Below, one piece after another: positions 25,333-34,819 of a DNA stretch of 64,000 nucleotides. Where the stretch lies: NCBI GenBank assembly GCA_964645005.1, contig CAZXYS010000004.1:92757-156756 (forward strand). The letters are read 5' to 3'. This DNA comes from CAZXYS01 sp964645005 (GTDB lineage Bacteria; Bacteroidota; Ignavibacteria; Kapaibacteriales; UBA2268). The translations under genes and the position numbers were made by a program. Each line of letters begins with the position of its first letter. Position 1 is the stretch's first letter. Under the pieces are notes generated by a model. The model searched no databases. It was not told the origin of the DNA and worked only from the letters and a program-made list of their open reading frames with translations.

Positions 25333-26736
25333 ATGAATGTTCTAATTGTTGATGATAACAGGGATTTCTGTAACACGATTGCAGACATCATCAAATCTTT
25401 CGGTGATGATGCGGATATAATTACGGAACCGGATAAAGCAATGCACCACATTGATAGATTTCACAGAAATATTGATCTGGTTTTGCTTGATATAGAATTC
25501 GGTCCTGATTGGAATATGAATGGACTTGACATTCTCGAGCATAGCAGACGAAATTTTCCTGAGTTGCCTATAGTAATGATATCGGGAAAAGGGACAATTG
25601 AAACAGCAGTCCGAGCCACCAAGCTCGGTGCGATCAACTTTATAGAAAAAAATATAATTAACCAGGAAAAGGTGAAAGGTGTCCTGGACAGTGCTTCCGA
25701 ACGTTTGGGAGCACGCGGTGAAGCCCGTGAGATACAGAAGTTTCTCCGGGCGCACGGCATACTCGGCAGAAGCAATACAATGCTTGAAATTGGAGACAGT
25801 TTAATACGCTTCGGCAGAACGGATTTGAATGTGCTTATCTCAGGAGAAACAGGGACAGGTAAGAAACTCGTGGCGAAAGCTATCCATTCTGTCAGCAGGC
25901 GGGCTAAGTACCCTTTTGTTCATGTTGATATTCCGAATATACCGCGTGATTTGTTCCAGAGTGAGCTTTTCGGTCATAACAAAGGTTCTTTCTCCGGTGC
26001 TACCGACACAAAGAAAGGATTATTCCATAAAGCTCATAAAGGCACATTGTTTTTGGATGAGATTGGCGATCTATCCCTTGAATTACAGTCGAATTTGTTT
26101 ATCCCTATCGAAGAGAAACTTGTACGGCGTGTCGGCTCTGTTGAAAGCGAGGATGTTGATATTAGATTTATATCTGCTACCGATCGGGATTTGATCGGCG
26201 CCATGAAGGATTCTAAATTCCGAGAGCAGCTTTACCACAGGTTGAGAGAGTGTGAGATTTTCATACCGCCATTAAGAGAGCGTCGAGAAGATATTCCGGA
26301 TATAGCAGAGTATTACATAAAAAATCATAACGAAGAGTTTGACGATAATAAATTTTTCTCACCTTCAGCTATTGAATTTTTGCAGGAACAGCAATGGCCC
26401 GGCAACATACGGGAATTGATCAGCATGATAAGATTAGCTACCCAGACTGTTGAAAATGACCAAATTGAAGTTACGGATTTGCATAAGATCATGTCGGGGA
26501 AAGTGAATTCCAACAACAACGTGATGACTGAATCACCGATTTCAGCGGGCAGAACGCTTAAAGAGGATCTGGCTATGACTGACAAAAGGAAGATAGAAGG
26601 CACTTTGGACCGCTGCAACGGTAATGTTAGCAAATCTGCTGCGATGCTTGGTATAAGCCGGGAAACGCTGCATAACAAGATCCGTAAATATGGAATAAAT
26701 GTCCAGTTATTCCGGCAGAAGAAAAATAGTGGTTAG
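25333..26736 (+). CDS. Sigma-54-dependent response regulator (NtrC family)
   Basis: A protein of 467 residues with three domains. The receiver (1-120) has D53 as phospho-acceptor in LVLLDIEFG. The AAA+ domain (about 142-375) has Walker A GETGTGK (171-177), Walker B GTLFLDEIGDL and the R-finger region REQLYHRLRECEIFIPPLRER. The sigma-54 contact loop, normally GAFTGA, reads GSFSGA (218-223). The C terminus is a Fis-type helix-turn-helix (CNGNVSKSAAMLGISRETLH). It should activate RpoN promoters after phosphorylation by an unlinked histidine kinase. The two changes in the loop may alter contact with sigma-54. Confidence 0.93.
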   Translation: MNVLIVDDNRDFCNTIADIIKSFGDDADIITEPDKAMHHIDRFHRNIDLVLLDIEFGPDWNMNGLDILEHSRRNFPELPIVMISGKGTIETAVRATKLGAINFIEKNIINQEKVKGVLDSASERLGARGEAREIQKFLRAHGILGRSNTMLEIGDSLIRFGRTDLNVLISGETGTGKKLVAKAIHSVSRRAKYPFVHVDIPNIPRDLFQSELFGHNKGSFSGATDTKKGLFHKAHKGTLFLDEIGDLSLELQSNLFIPIEEKLVRRVGSVESEDVDIRFISATDRDLIGAMKDSKFREQLYHRLRECEIFIPPLRERREDIPDIAEYYIKNHNEEFDDNKFFSPSAIEFLQEQQWPGNIRELISMIRLATQTVENDQIEVTDLHKIMSGKVNSNNNVMTESPISAGRTLKEDLAMTDKRKIEGTLDRCNGNVSKSAAMLGISRETLHNKIRKYGINVQLFRQKKNSG

Positions 26737-26755
26737 GCAGAGCAATATAGTATTT

Positions 26756-27201
26756 TTAAAAAATATGTCTGAAATTGAAGTATACGCCTGTTGTCTCGCT
26801 GCCGATACCGACATCAACACGCACAACAAAAGTGTCCGCATAAAATCTTAAACCTAATACAGGGTTATATGCCAAGAATTGATTAACAACGCCAAAATCT
26901 GAGATGCCCCAGACCTTTCCTGCGTCAAATCCTACGATTCCACCGACACGCCAGAATATAGGGAAACGAAATTCGGAATTGAAAACAATGGAATTGTTAT
27001 CCATAAACCGGTCCTGCGGCGAACCTCTTGCGGTTCTATTGCCTCCAATAGAAGATAATATCTGAATTGGAGGATTTTTGGCTAAAATACTTTCATAATC
27101 CAATCTCGAGGCTATAACGGAACTGATGAATTCTAACGGGACATAATACTGAAAAGATAGTGTCGATCTTATAAATTCTATGCCACTAAATCACCGATCA
27201 T
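26756..27201 (-). pseudogene. Remnant of an outer-membrane beta-barrel (surface antigen D15 type)
   Basis: Only about the last 145 codons of a barrel protein remain. The typical parts are QYYVPLEFISSVIASRLDYE, then SIGGNRTARGSPQDRF (the conserved G-G-x-x-x-x-R-G-x-P-x-x-R-F motif), then EFRFPIFWRVGGIVGFDAGKVW, quoted as separate blocks, ending with VYFNFRHIF. The frame is blocked by TGA at 27191-27193. An ATG at 27199-27201 gives only seven codons in another frame before a stop. The large N-terminal part is missing, so this is a decayed gene. A Phe-ending last strand is the normal barrel-assembly signal. Confidence 0.7.
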
Positions 27202-27272
27202 ATTAACTCCCGATATTTGTAGTAACAGAGATTATTTATATTTTAAGATTAATTGCTAACTATTAATAAATA

Positions 27273-27353
27273 TTAAAATTTGCCGTTTTCGGCGATTTCT
27301 TTTAAAGCCGTATTCATTTTTTCGAAGCCTTTTTTGGTGCCATCGCCTACTTT
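27273..27353 (-). pseudogene. Leftover C-terminal tail of a second SRPBCC gene
   Basis: Directly after the stop of the next gene, and in the same frame, the sequence codes for KVGDGTKKGFEKMNTALKEI and ends AENGKF-stop. This repeats the final helix of the intact gene (ADFEKMNWALKSFAERE). It looks like the end of a paralogue left after a recombination or deletion between two tandem copies. Confidence 0.6.
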
Positions 27354-27812
27354 TTAAGAAACATTCGCATAGGTTGCGTATTCTCTCTCGGCGAAGCTTT
27401 TCAGCGCCCAGTTCATCTTCTCGAAGTCAGCTTTAATCTTTTCTGTGTACTTTTTGAGAAGATTTGTGGTAAGAATACCTGCAAATTCTTCACTATGGAT
27501 AAACAAAGTTTCCTTCTCGGACAATGGGCTAAGCTCGAAGATATGCTTGCCGTCGAACAACCCGGGCATGTACATGTCGCCCAGCCAGGCTAACTTTTGT
27601 TCAGGCACTAATTTGACCAGAGTTGCCCTGTAGGTTATAATGCGCAAATTCTCTGGCTGCAGTTTGATCTTAAGTTTAGCATCTTCGACCGGTTTACCAT
27701 TTATCTCGAGAATGTAAGGATTCCATTCCTTGTAGCGCTGAAAATCAGTGATTATCTGCCAAACGCTCTTCACTGGAGCGTAGATCGTGATGTCTGTTCT
27801 AATGTTCTTCAT
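27354..27812 (-). CDS. SRPBCC (START-like) domain protein
   Basis: A protein of 152 residues covering a complete helix-grip fold: IRTDITIYAPVKSVWQIITD and FQRYKEWNPYILEINGK at the start, LVPEQKLAWLGDMYMPGLFDG in the middle, and the long C-terminal helix KADFEKMNWALKSFAE. Such proteins bind hydrophobic ligands; the family includes polyketide cyclases and AHSA1-like proteins. The ligand is unknown. A second, homologous C-terminal helix lies immediately after the stop. Confidence 0.82.
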   Translation of the reverse strand: MKNIRTDITIYAPVKSVWQIITDFQRYKEWNPYILEINGKPVEDAKLKIKLQPENLRIITYRATLVKLVPEQKLAWLGDMYMPGLFDGKHIFELSPLSEKETLFIHSEEFAGILTTNLLKKYTEKIKADFEKMNWALKSFAEREYATYANVS

Positions 27813-28027
27813 AGCAAAAAATAAATGAATGTTCCTACCCTTATCGGATAGCTCAAATGTTACTTAGATTGCCAAATCCACTATATCATAGTGATCGATA
27901 TTCAACGACAAAATTATGTTAATTTTATTTTTTAAAAAAAAGAAAAAATTAAATTTTTTTGAGTTATTTTTAATTTTGAACTGTTATTAAAGTAAAAATT
28001 TTAATTAAAGTGGATTTAAGGGGAGAA

Positions 28028-30400
28028 TTGAATATTTTAAATTCTATTTTGCATTGCATAAGAACAGCCAATACACTGTTTCTTTCATCATTTCTCTTAT
28101 TTTTTGTTGTTAACTTATGCTTTTCTCAGACTGAGAAATTTGTAGTCTCGGGAACTGTCAACGAAAAAGTATCCGGTGAGGCTATAACAGGTATAGCAGT
28201 AGCTCTCTATGAAGATACTACTAAGGGAAGTAAAGCTTTCCACGGCAATTATACTAATAAGTACGGCTTCTATTCGATACCTGACGTAAGTCCCGGTAAA
28301 TACTTCATCGTCGCACGAGGTATCGGTTATACAACTTACAAAAAGAAGATTGAACTCGATACCGCTAACCTGCGGGTGGATATTGAATTGATGAAAAAAG
28401 ATATAAAAATGCAGGAAATTGTTGTCGAGAGCGAAAGAGAGGTCGGCGAGACGAAAAATATCAGTTCGGTTAACATTTCGCCGGATTTTATAGGTAAGAT
28501 GCCGTCGCTGGGCGGGGAAGTGGATGTTTTCCGAAGCCTGCAATTGCTGCCCGGTGTACAGCAGGCAACGGAATTGTCCAGCGGTTTGTATATCCGGGGC
28601 GGCTCGCCGGATCAGAATCTTACGCTGCTCGATAATGTAATCGTATATAATCCCAGTCATCTGGGCGGATTTCTAAGTTCATTCAATTCGGATGCGTTAA
28701 GGGATGTTCGTCTTATCAAAGGAGCTTTCCCGGCGGAATACGGCGGTAGATTGTCGAGCGTGATCGACCTGACCATGCGCGAAGGGACAAAAGAAAAGAT
28801 TTCCGGTTCGGGCGGTGTCAGCATGATAAGTTCGAAGCTGATGGTCGAGGGACCTATTACCGAAAATTCCACATTTATGATCTCGGGCAGGCGGATGTAT
28901 CTCGATCTGTTCCTGCTTGCTGCGGCGGATGATGATGAAGTACCGCGATATTATTTTTACGATTTGAATGCAAAAACCAATCTAAAATTGTCAGAATCCG
29001 ACAGGCTTTTTGTCAGCGGATATTTCGGGAATGATGTTCTCGGGGCGCCGCCGTCGGTGAACGATCATTTCGACCTGCACTGGGGCAACCGCACTTTGAA
29101 TGCGAGATGGATGCATATAGAATCGCCGTCGCTATTCACAAATTTCTCGTTCATTTATACAAACTATAACTTCCAGTCTGCCTTCGAGGAAGAGGATAAC
29201 TCTTCGGATTTCTTTAAATCTATAAGCAAGATCGAGGATTTCATGCTTCGTGGGGAAGCTGAATATTTCCCTGACGAAGATCATACGATCAAAGCCGGCT
29301 TTGAATCCGTACTTCATACTTTCAAGGCGCGGGCTACATCGGATCTATATGATATTGACCAGTTGGGATTCGAGACGAAAAATAAGGTCAGATCGTTCGA
29401 ATCAGCGCTCTATGTGCAGGATGAATGGGATGTAAATGAAAAGATCGCTGCAAATCTCGGGATGCGTTTTGTTTATTTCGGTTCGGGGAACTATTTCAAT
29501 GTTGAGCCGCGTCTTTCGGGGACATATAAGCTTACGGATAAGATCAGCCTGAAAGGGGCTTTTGCGGTAGTGAATCAAAATGTGCACCTGCTCGTGCGAA
29601 ATGATATGAGCCTTCCCACGGATTTGTGGTTCCCATCGACAGAATCCGTCAAACCGAGCAGGAGCTGGCAGGCAGTTCTCGGCGCTGAGACTACATTTGG
29701 CAATGGAAAATACTTCCTTTCCGGCGAGATATATTATAAGGATATGCGAAATCTATACCAGTACAAGGATGATGCGGAATTTTCCTTCGGCATACCTCTG
29801 GAATCTCAATTTACGAGAGGAAAAGGCGAGGCTTACGGCATGGAAATATTCCTGAACCGCAGGATAGGAAACCTTACGGGATGGATCGGCTACACTCTTG
29901 CATGGACTAATAGAACATTCCCGGAGTTGAATAATGGTAAGACCTTCCCTCCGCGCTATGACAGGCGCCACGATATTAAAATAGCGCTTACTTACGAACT
30001 TGGCGAAAGTTGGGAACTCGGCGCTGCATGGGTGTTCGGCACAGGGCAGGCTTATACGCTGCCGACGGGGGTTTATTCTGTTTCTTCGATGGAAGAGCAG
30101 TTTGATAGACCTGATGTTTATTATTCTTATAGAAATGAAAAATTCAATTATACTGAAAGAAACGGCGCCAGGTTGCCGACGTATCACAGGTTAGATCTCA
30201 ATTTCATGCATAAATACGAATGGTTCGGGCTGCCATTTACATTTTCAATTAATATTTATAATGCTTACAACAGGAAAAATCCCTTTGCATGGTATCTGGA
30301 CAGTGAATGGAACTGGGAAGAACAAAGTTCTAGATACAAAGTTAAACAAATAACATTGTTTCCAATTATTCCAACTTTTGGGCTAAGTTTTAAATTTTAG
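28028..30400 (+). CDS. TonB-dependent outer-membrane receptor
   Basis: About 790 residues. After a signal peptide (about FLSSFLLFFVVNLCFSQ) comes a carboxypeptidase-regulatory-like domain (FVVSGTVNEKVSGEAITGIA, about residues 38-120). The plug (about 140-260) has SSGLYIRGGSPDQNLTLLDN and AFPAEYGGRLSSVIDL. A 22-strand-type barrel fills the rest and ends in Phe (TFGLSFKF). I favour the TTG at 28028, which follows AAGGGGAG, over the in-frame GTG at 28010. It lacks the SusC naming signature; the small DUF4249-type lipoprotein just downstream fits the common pairing. The imported ligand is not evident. Confidence 0.9.
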   Translation: MNILNSILHCIRTANTLFLSSFLLFFVVNLCFSQTEKFVVSGTVNEKVSGEAITGIAVALYEDTTKGSKAFHGNYTNKYGFYSIPDVSPGKYFIVARGIGYTTYKKKIELDTANLRVDIELMKKDIKMQEIVVESEREVGETKNISSVNISPDFIGKMPSLGGEVDVFRSLQLLPGVQQATELSSGLYIRGGSPDQNLTLLDNVIVYNPSHLGGFLSSFNSDALRDVRLIKGAFPAEYGGRLSSVIDLTMREGTKEKISGSGGVSMISSKLMVEGPITENSTFMISGRRMYLDLFLLAAADDDEVPRYYFYDLNAKTNLKLSESDRLFVSGYFGNDVLGAPPSVNDHFDLHWGNRTLNARWMHIESPSLFTNFSFIYTNYNFQSAFEEEDNSSDFFKSISKIEDFMLRGEAEYFPDEDHTIKAGFESVLHTFKARATSDLYDIDQLGFETKNKVRSFESALYVQDEWDVNEKIAANLGMRFVYFGSGNYFNVEPRLSGTYKLTDKISLKGAFAVVNQNVHLLVRNDMSLPTDLWFPSTESVKPSRSWQAVLGAETTFGNGKYFLSGEIYYKDMRNLYQYKDDAEFSFGIPLESQFTRGKGEAYGMEIFLNRRIGNLTGWIGYTLAWTNRTFPELNNGKTFPPRYDRRHDIKIALTYELGESWELGAAWVFGTGQAYTLPTGVYSVSSMEEQFDRPDVYYSYRNEKFNYTERNGARLPTYHRLDLNFMHKYEWFGLPFTFSINIYNAYNRKNPFAWYLDSEWNWEEQSSRYKVKQITLFPIIPTFGLSFKF

Positions 30401-30407
30401 GTGAATT

Positions 30408-31193
30408 ATGAAAAAGATATTATTGGCTCTGATAATACTGACATTTATTTCCTGCGAACAGACCGTGAAGGATGCGGAATTGCCTTATGTTGAGAAGCTT
30501 GTGATAGAAAGCGTTTTTACTGCTGGTGAAAAAATCGACAGTATTATTATCACGAGAACTCTGCCCCCATTGGGTGAATATACATTTGAAAAAGCTCTGG
30601 TTACCGATGCCAGGGGATATATTGAAACTAATGGAGAAAAACATGAGCTTGAATTTAATAACGACCAATATGACAGTGACCTGACTGCAAAAGCTGGTGA
30701 AAAATATAAACTCGTAGTGAAATGGAAAGAACTTAAGGCTTATGCCGCTGCTTTTGTGCCGCCAAAGGTTACAATTGATACGGTAGTGCACAGGTTTGTC
30801 AAAGCTGAGTGGAGTAAGAACACTTACTCATTACAATTAGATGCTGTGGTACATCCGATTGAAAATGCCTGTTACGGTGGAAGAACCAAAAACGGATTTA
30901 TTAATACTATAAGAAATAATTGGGATGAGAATAGCTCAGGAGGAATACCTGTCCCATTTGTACAGAATTATTATGTTTCCGGTGATACTTCTGACTTTGA
31001 ATTGGAAAATCCGGTTGAAGGTATAATCTATTCTTTCGATGAAAACTATTACGATTATTTCAAAACAAGAAATTACGGAAATGATGAAGGCGCCATCTTC
31101 GGAATTAGCGGCAGAAATGTGGACTGGAACGTTAAAGGCGACGGGCTGGGACTGTTCATTGGGTATAATGTCAGGGAGCTAAAGGTTGAATAA
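30408..31193 (+). CDS. DUF4249-type lipoprotein, partner of the TonB receptor
   Basis: A protein of 261 residues that begins 7 bp after the receptor gene. The signal peptide MKKILLALIILTFISC ends in a lipobox Cys at residue 16. The mature part (YVEKLVIESVFTAGEKIDSI, ITRTLPPLGEY, VTDARGYIETNGEKHEL) fits the DUF4249 pattern of beta-rich lipoproteins encoded next to TonB receptors in Bacteroidota. It probably forms part of the ligand-capture complex on the outer membrane. The pairing is strong; the biochemical role is inferred. Confidence 0.8.
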   Translation: MKKILLALIILTFISCEQTVKDAELPYVEKLVIESVFTAGEKIDSIIITRTLPPLGEYTFEKALVTDARGYIETNGEKHELEFNNDQYDSDLTAKAGEKYKLVVKWKELKAYAAAFVPPKVTIDTVVHRFVKAEWSKNTYSLQLDAVVHPIENACYGGRTKNGFINTIRNNWDENSSGGIPVPFVQNYYVSGDTSDFELENPVEGIIYSFDENYYDYFKTRNYGNDEGAIFGISGRNVDWNVKGDGLGLFIGYNVRELKVE

Positions 31194-31234
31194 AATCTTT
31201 TTATATGAGTTTGTACCATAATTTGTTTTTGACT

Positions 31235-31306
31235 ATCCTTCGACTCCTCTAAGGATGACAAAAACAAGCGTTCATAGGGACGTCACACTGAGCGAAGTCG
31301 CGAAGT
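31235..31306. repeat. Dispersed intergenic inverted repeat
   Basis: CTTCGACTCC near the left end is complementary, with mismatches, to GCGAAGTCGCGAAG near the right end. An inner pair, ATCCTT/AAGGAT, is also present. The wording (CTTCGACTC..., CACACTGAGCGAAGTCG) matches a very common class of short intergenic repeats. The 11-mer CATAGGGACGT at 31273-31283 recurs at 43406-43416. Confidence 0.6.
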
Positions 31307-31473
31307 TTGTCTATTCTCTCTTACTTATGGGACAAGCTCATGGGGATGGTACAGACAGTTAAAATAACTGATCGAGACGGAACCGTTAACAGTTCGCAGT
31401 AAACCATTCACCGTTAACCGCTATGAAAAATTATTACTTTAAAATTATATTTCGGCTTCAATAACGAAAAACA

Positions 31474-32577
31474 TTGCTCGACACTGATAAAAAAATAATT
31501 CACATCGATATGGACGCCTTCTTTGCCTCGGCAGAGCAAAGAGAGCGCCCCGAACTGCGCGGCAAGCCCGTTGCCGTCGGCGGACACAAGCGAAGAGGTG
31601 TCATCGCCGCCGCCAGCTATGAAGCCAGAAAGTACGGCGTTCGGTCCGCTATGCCGGCAGGGCTGGCGCTGAAGAAATGTCCCGATCTTATCATTGTCCA
31701 CGGGCACGGCGAACTATATGTAGAGATATCGAAGCAGATCAACGAAATCTTTTGGGAATACACCGATATTATTGAAAAAGTCTCTATCGATGAAGCTTAT
31801 CTCGATGTGACTGTCAATAAGCAGGGAATTCCTTCAGCGACGATTATTGCCAAAGAAATAAAGAAAAAGATCAAGGGAAAGACGCAGTTGAATTCCTCGG
31901 CGGGCGTTTCGTTCAATAAATTTCTTGCAAAAGTGGCTTCCGATTATGACAAGCCGGACGGGCTCTACGTCATTCCGCCTCAGAAAGCAGAGGAATTTAT
32001 AGATAATTTGCCGATAGGAAAAATTCCCGGCATCGGCTCAGTCACCGAAGAAAAAATGCACGAACTCGGCGTGAAGACCGGCGGCGATATGAAACGATTG
32101 ACCAAATACCAACTGGAAAGCTCATTCGGGAAGATCGGACTGTACTATTATGATCTTATCCGTCTGAATTACAGAAATCCCGTGACCCCCGATCATATCC
32201 GCAAGTCCATCGGCGCCGAGAGAACTTTTGAATTCGACCTCAACAAAATAGAAGATATGCTCGAAGCCCTGCTGGAAATAGCCCGCAAGATAAGCCGCCG
32301 CATGGTAAATAAAGATGTAATGGGCAAAACAGTGACATTGAAAATAAAATATCACGATTTTGTGATGAACACTCGCAGCAAGACCGTAAAGCACCTTATC
32401 CAAACTGAAACGGAAATTTTCGAGACGGCTAAAGAATTACTGACTGTTCCTATCCCGCCTATAAAGCCAGTCAGACTGCTCGGGATCTCTGTTTCCAATC
32501 TTAACAACCAGCCGGATAAAGCCATCGCCCAACAGTTAACTTTCGACTTTTATAAAATAGATAATAAAAATGAATAA
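31474..32577 (+). CDS. dinB: DNA polymerase IV (Y-family)
   Basis: A protein of 367 residues with all Y-family landmarks: IIHIDMDAFFASAEQRE (metal-binding Asp), VAASYEARKYGVRSAMP-type fingers (here IAAASYEARKYGVRSAMPAG), YSIDEAYLD as VSIDEAYLDV (catalytic Asp-Glu), and the helix-hairpin-helix IGKIPGIGSVTEEKMHELG. The C-terminal little-finger domain is present. No beta-clamp peptide can be named with certainty, although QLTFDFY near the end fits the Q-L-x-L/F-F pattern. The only fitting start is the TTG at 31474. It carries out error-prone translesion synthesis. Confidence 0.94.
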   Translation: MLDTDKKIIHIDMDAFFASAEQRERPELRGKPVAVGGHKRRGVIAAASYEARKYGVRSAMPAGLALKKCPDLIIVHGHGELYVEISKQINEIFWEYTDIIEKVSIDEAYLDVTVNKQGIPSATIIAKEIKKKIKGKTQLNSSAGVSFNKFLAKVASDYDKPDGLYVIPPQKAEEFIDNLPIGKIPGIGSVTEEKMHELGVKTGGDMKRLTKYQLESSFGKIGLYYYDLIRLNYRNPVTPDHIRKSIGAERTFEFDLNKIEDMLEALLEIARKISRRMVNKDVMGKTVTLKIKYHDFVMNTRSKTVKHLIQTETEIFETAKELLTVPIPPIKPVRLLGISVSNLNNQPDKAIAQQLTFDFYKIDNKNE

Positions 32578-32760
32578 AAGATAATTTATTATTTTTGCCA
32601 ATAATAATTTATCTCTTTCGTAAATTGAATATATTTCACAAAAGCAAAAGTCCCCAGAAAATACCCTTTTGTTTAGCAATAAAGTACTAATACAGATTTA
32701 TAGCGGAATTAATTCAATTTCCGATTAAATAGTTTTATAAATTAAAAAAGGGTGACTTCT

Positions 32761-33315
32761 ATGTTTAATCACATTTCCAAAATTCTTCTTTTAGCAATTT
32801 TTTCAGTCGGAATTTTCACAGCTTGTTCCGATGATGATAATGGCGGTACAGATGCCCCCGAAGAGTACATTCTTTCTCAAGAGGATCTGAATAATGTCTC
32901 TACCGTTATCAGAGATGAGATAACCGGAACAGAATTCGGCGAAGATGTTTCCATACCTCACGGGGGACAGGATCTAACTGCTGACGAAACTATCAGACAT
33001 GTTCTTGCTAATCAGAGTGATCTCTCAAACATCAATGTAGGTACAATTATCGTCAAACATACTTACCTTAAAGACGAAAACGATGAAAAAGGTCAACTGC
33101 TGGCGACGTTTGCAATGGTAAAGCGCGGCGGCGGCTTTGATCCTGATAATCAGGATTGGTGGTGGCTAAAAATGCCGAATACCGGCGATATTGATTATGA
33201 TACTTATCCAAATGGAAATATGGACAAAGCTGCGGCATCAGGAAAAATTGGAGGTTGTAACGGATGTCATGGTAAAGATGCAACTGGAGACTATGTATTT
33301 CTCAACGATAAATAA
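32761..33315 (+). CDS. Cytochrome P460-like lipoprotein
   Basis: About 184 residues. The signal peptide ends in a lipobox (GIFTAC, Cys at about residue 22). The core LLATFAMVKRGGGFDPDNQD followed by WWWLKM is typical of the cytochrome P460 fold, and the C-terminal heme motif is GGCNGCHGKDATGDYVF. P460 proteins bind a c-type heme, in some cases cross-linked by a Lys, and oxidise hydroxylamine or handle NO. Others have unknown roles. An in-frame GTG lies 9 bp upstream of the chosen ATG. It starts a run of redox genes that ends with a Rieske protein. Confidence 0.8.
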   Translation: MFNHISKILLLAIFSVGIFTACSDDDNGGTDAPEEYILSQEDLNNVSTVIRDEITGTEFGEDVSIPHGGQDLTADETIRHVLANQSDLSNINVGTIIVKHTYLKDENDEKGQLLATFAMVKRGGGFDPDNQDWWWLKMPNTGDIDYDTYPNGNMDKAAASGKIGGCNGCHGKDATGDYVFLNDK

Positions 33316-33327
33316 TGTATTTTAACT

Positions 33328-33355
33328 TGTGAACGGGGTTTATACCTCGTTCACA
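33328..33355 (+). terminator. Hairpin after the P460-like gene
   Basis: The arms TGTGAACGGGGT and ACCTCGTTCACA pair over 12 bp with one G-U pair and a TTAT loop, 13 bp after the stop codon. No T-run follows directly, so it may be a terminator or a 3'-end stabiliser. Confidence 0.55.
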
Positions 33356-33501
33356 TAATTCAACTTTTGCATTTTATCAATAAAAACTATTTGCAAAAAG
33401 AACAGTCCTTAAACTATTGAGTTTTAATCCCTTTACCCCAGAAACAATCAATGATTAAAGCAAATAATTCACGTTATTTAAATATTAACGGAAATTGATT
33501 T

Positions 33502-34719
33502 ATGTTTAAATATTTGGTCATAGCGCTTGCATTTTTTCTGATTTACTCGGTGAGTCAAGCTCGTCCGCAATACTCAATGACGACTGGCAACAAATGTATT
33601 AGCTGCCATGTTAATCCTAACGGCGGCGGCGCAAGGGATCAACTCGGCTGGTACACCCGTAAGGATGTCAGCTTGGTCAAGCCAAAATGGATTGGACTGA
33701 AAGAATTGTATGATCTCGCTTCGACAAATTTACATAGCATCGGTGAGCAGCAATTCACATTCGGCGCAGACTACAGATTGCAAACTGCCAGATTGGGTCC
33801 TTCGTTCAATTCTGAAAGGGATTTCTTTTCAATGCAGTTGTCGCCGTATCTGGTATATGACCCTTTAAATTGGCTCAGTTTCAGAGGACATTACAATTTA
33901 GTTGAAACCGTTTACGAAGGTCAGGAAAGCTGGTCGGCAAGCGCCACTATTAAACCATCGTTCAAGCTGCCCCAACTGAAAGTTGGCTATATCCAGCCAT
34001 CCATCGGCATGAGATATGATGATCATACTGTACTTGTGAGACAGTTCCTCAGCGCTAACAAATTTGGCGCTTTTAAGCCTCTTATACCTATAGACTATGC
34101 GGAATGGGGCGCTGAGCTAAATTATGAGGGATTGCGCTGGCTAAGCGCCGCTGCGGGTGTCTATCGATCTGAAAATATGTCCGAAATTAAAACGATGAGT
34201 AATAGAGTTGATCAATCAACAAGACAGAGAATTCAAATTGGCAATACCGGTCCTGAAAATGTATCCACGCTGCTTCGTGTTGCTTTTCTGCCGCGGTTCT
34301 TCGACAATAAGATCAATACGAATATCGGCGGCTCATTCTTCAACAGCGGCGATTTTCAAATGATAAATATCTTCGTTCATGTTGGTTTGACTGACCATCT
34401 CTCTCTAATGACCGAGTATGCAAACGCTGAAAAGGAAAGCAGCCGCGAATCTGACAATTATCTTGTGGAACTAACCTATCAATTATTGGAATCACTCATG
34501 TTGCACGCCAGATTCGAAGCCGGCGAGACCCGGTATAAATTCGATTTCAGTGATCAGGAACCCTTTCGACGAAAATACATGTCCAATCAATATGCTATCG
34601 GCGGGCAGATATATCTTCTGCCGTTCATAGAATTGCGTCCTGAATACAGGATTTACGATCATGAGCATCTTGAGTCTTATCAGTCTCAATGGACAGTACA
34701 ACTGCATGTTTATTATTAA
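33502..34719 (+). CDS. Outer-membrane barrel with an N-terminal CxxCH heme motif
   Basis: A protein of 405 residues. After the signal peptide (about MFKYLVIALAFFLIYSVSQA) the mature N terminus reads RPQYSMTTGNKCISCHVNPN, a single CxxCH c-type heme site. The rest alternates as amphipathic strands (FTFGADYRLQTARLG, YLVYDPLNWLSFRGHYNLV, FIELRPEYRIYDHEHLESYQ) and ends in an aromatic residue (VQLHVYY). This suggests a porin-like barrel with heme at its periplasmic end, reminiscent in concept of porin-cytochrome conduits, but it is not MtrB. The function is inferred from its neighbours. Confidence 0.75.
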   Translation: MFKYLVIALAFFLIYSVSQARPQYSMTTGNKCISCHVNPNGGGARDQLGWYTRKDVSLVKPKWIGLKELYDLASTNLHSIGEQQFTFGADYRLQTARLGPSFNSERDFFSMQLSPYLVYDPLNWLSFRGHYNLVETVYEGQESWSASATIKPSFKLPQLKVGYIQPSIGMRYDDHTVLVRQFLSANKFGAFKPLIPIDYAEWGAELNYEGLRWLSAAAGVYRSENMSEIKTMSNRVDQSTRQRIQIGNTGPENVSTLLRVAFLPRFFDNKINTNIGGSFFNSGDFQMINIFVHVGLTDHLSLMTEYANAEKESSRESDNYLVELTYQLLESLMLHARFEAGETRYKFDFSDQEPFRRKYMSNQYAIGGQIYLLPFIELRPEYRIYDHEHLESYQSQWTVQLHVYY

Positions 34720-34819
34720 ATCAATAAACGTCTTTTTTAAAACAGAAAATCAAATACCGGATTGTTCCTAGAGCCCCAAAAATAATGTAATATTTTTTAA
34801 AACAATCTCGGCAAGAAAA

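Noticed and set aside
27813..28009. A riboswitch ahead of the TonB receptor
   Set aside because: The leader is A/T-rich without a cobalamin-type box or conserved stems that I can see.
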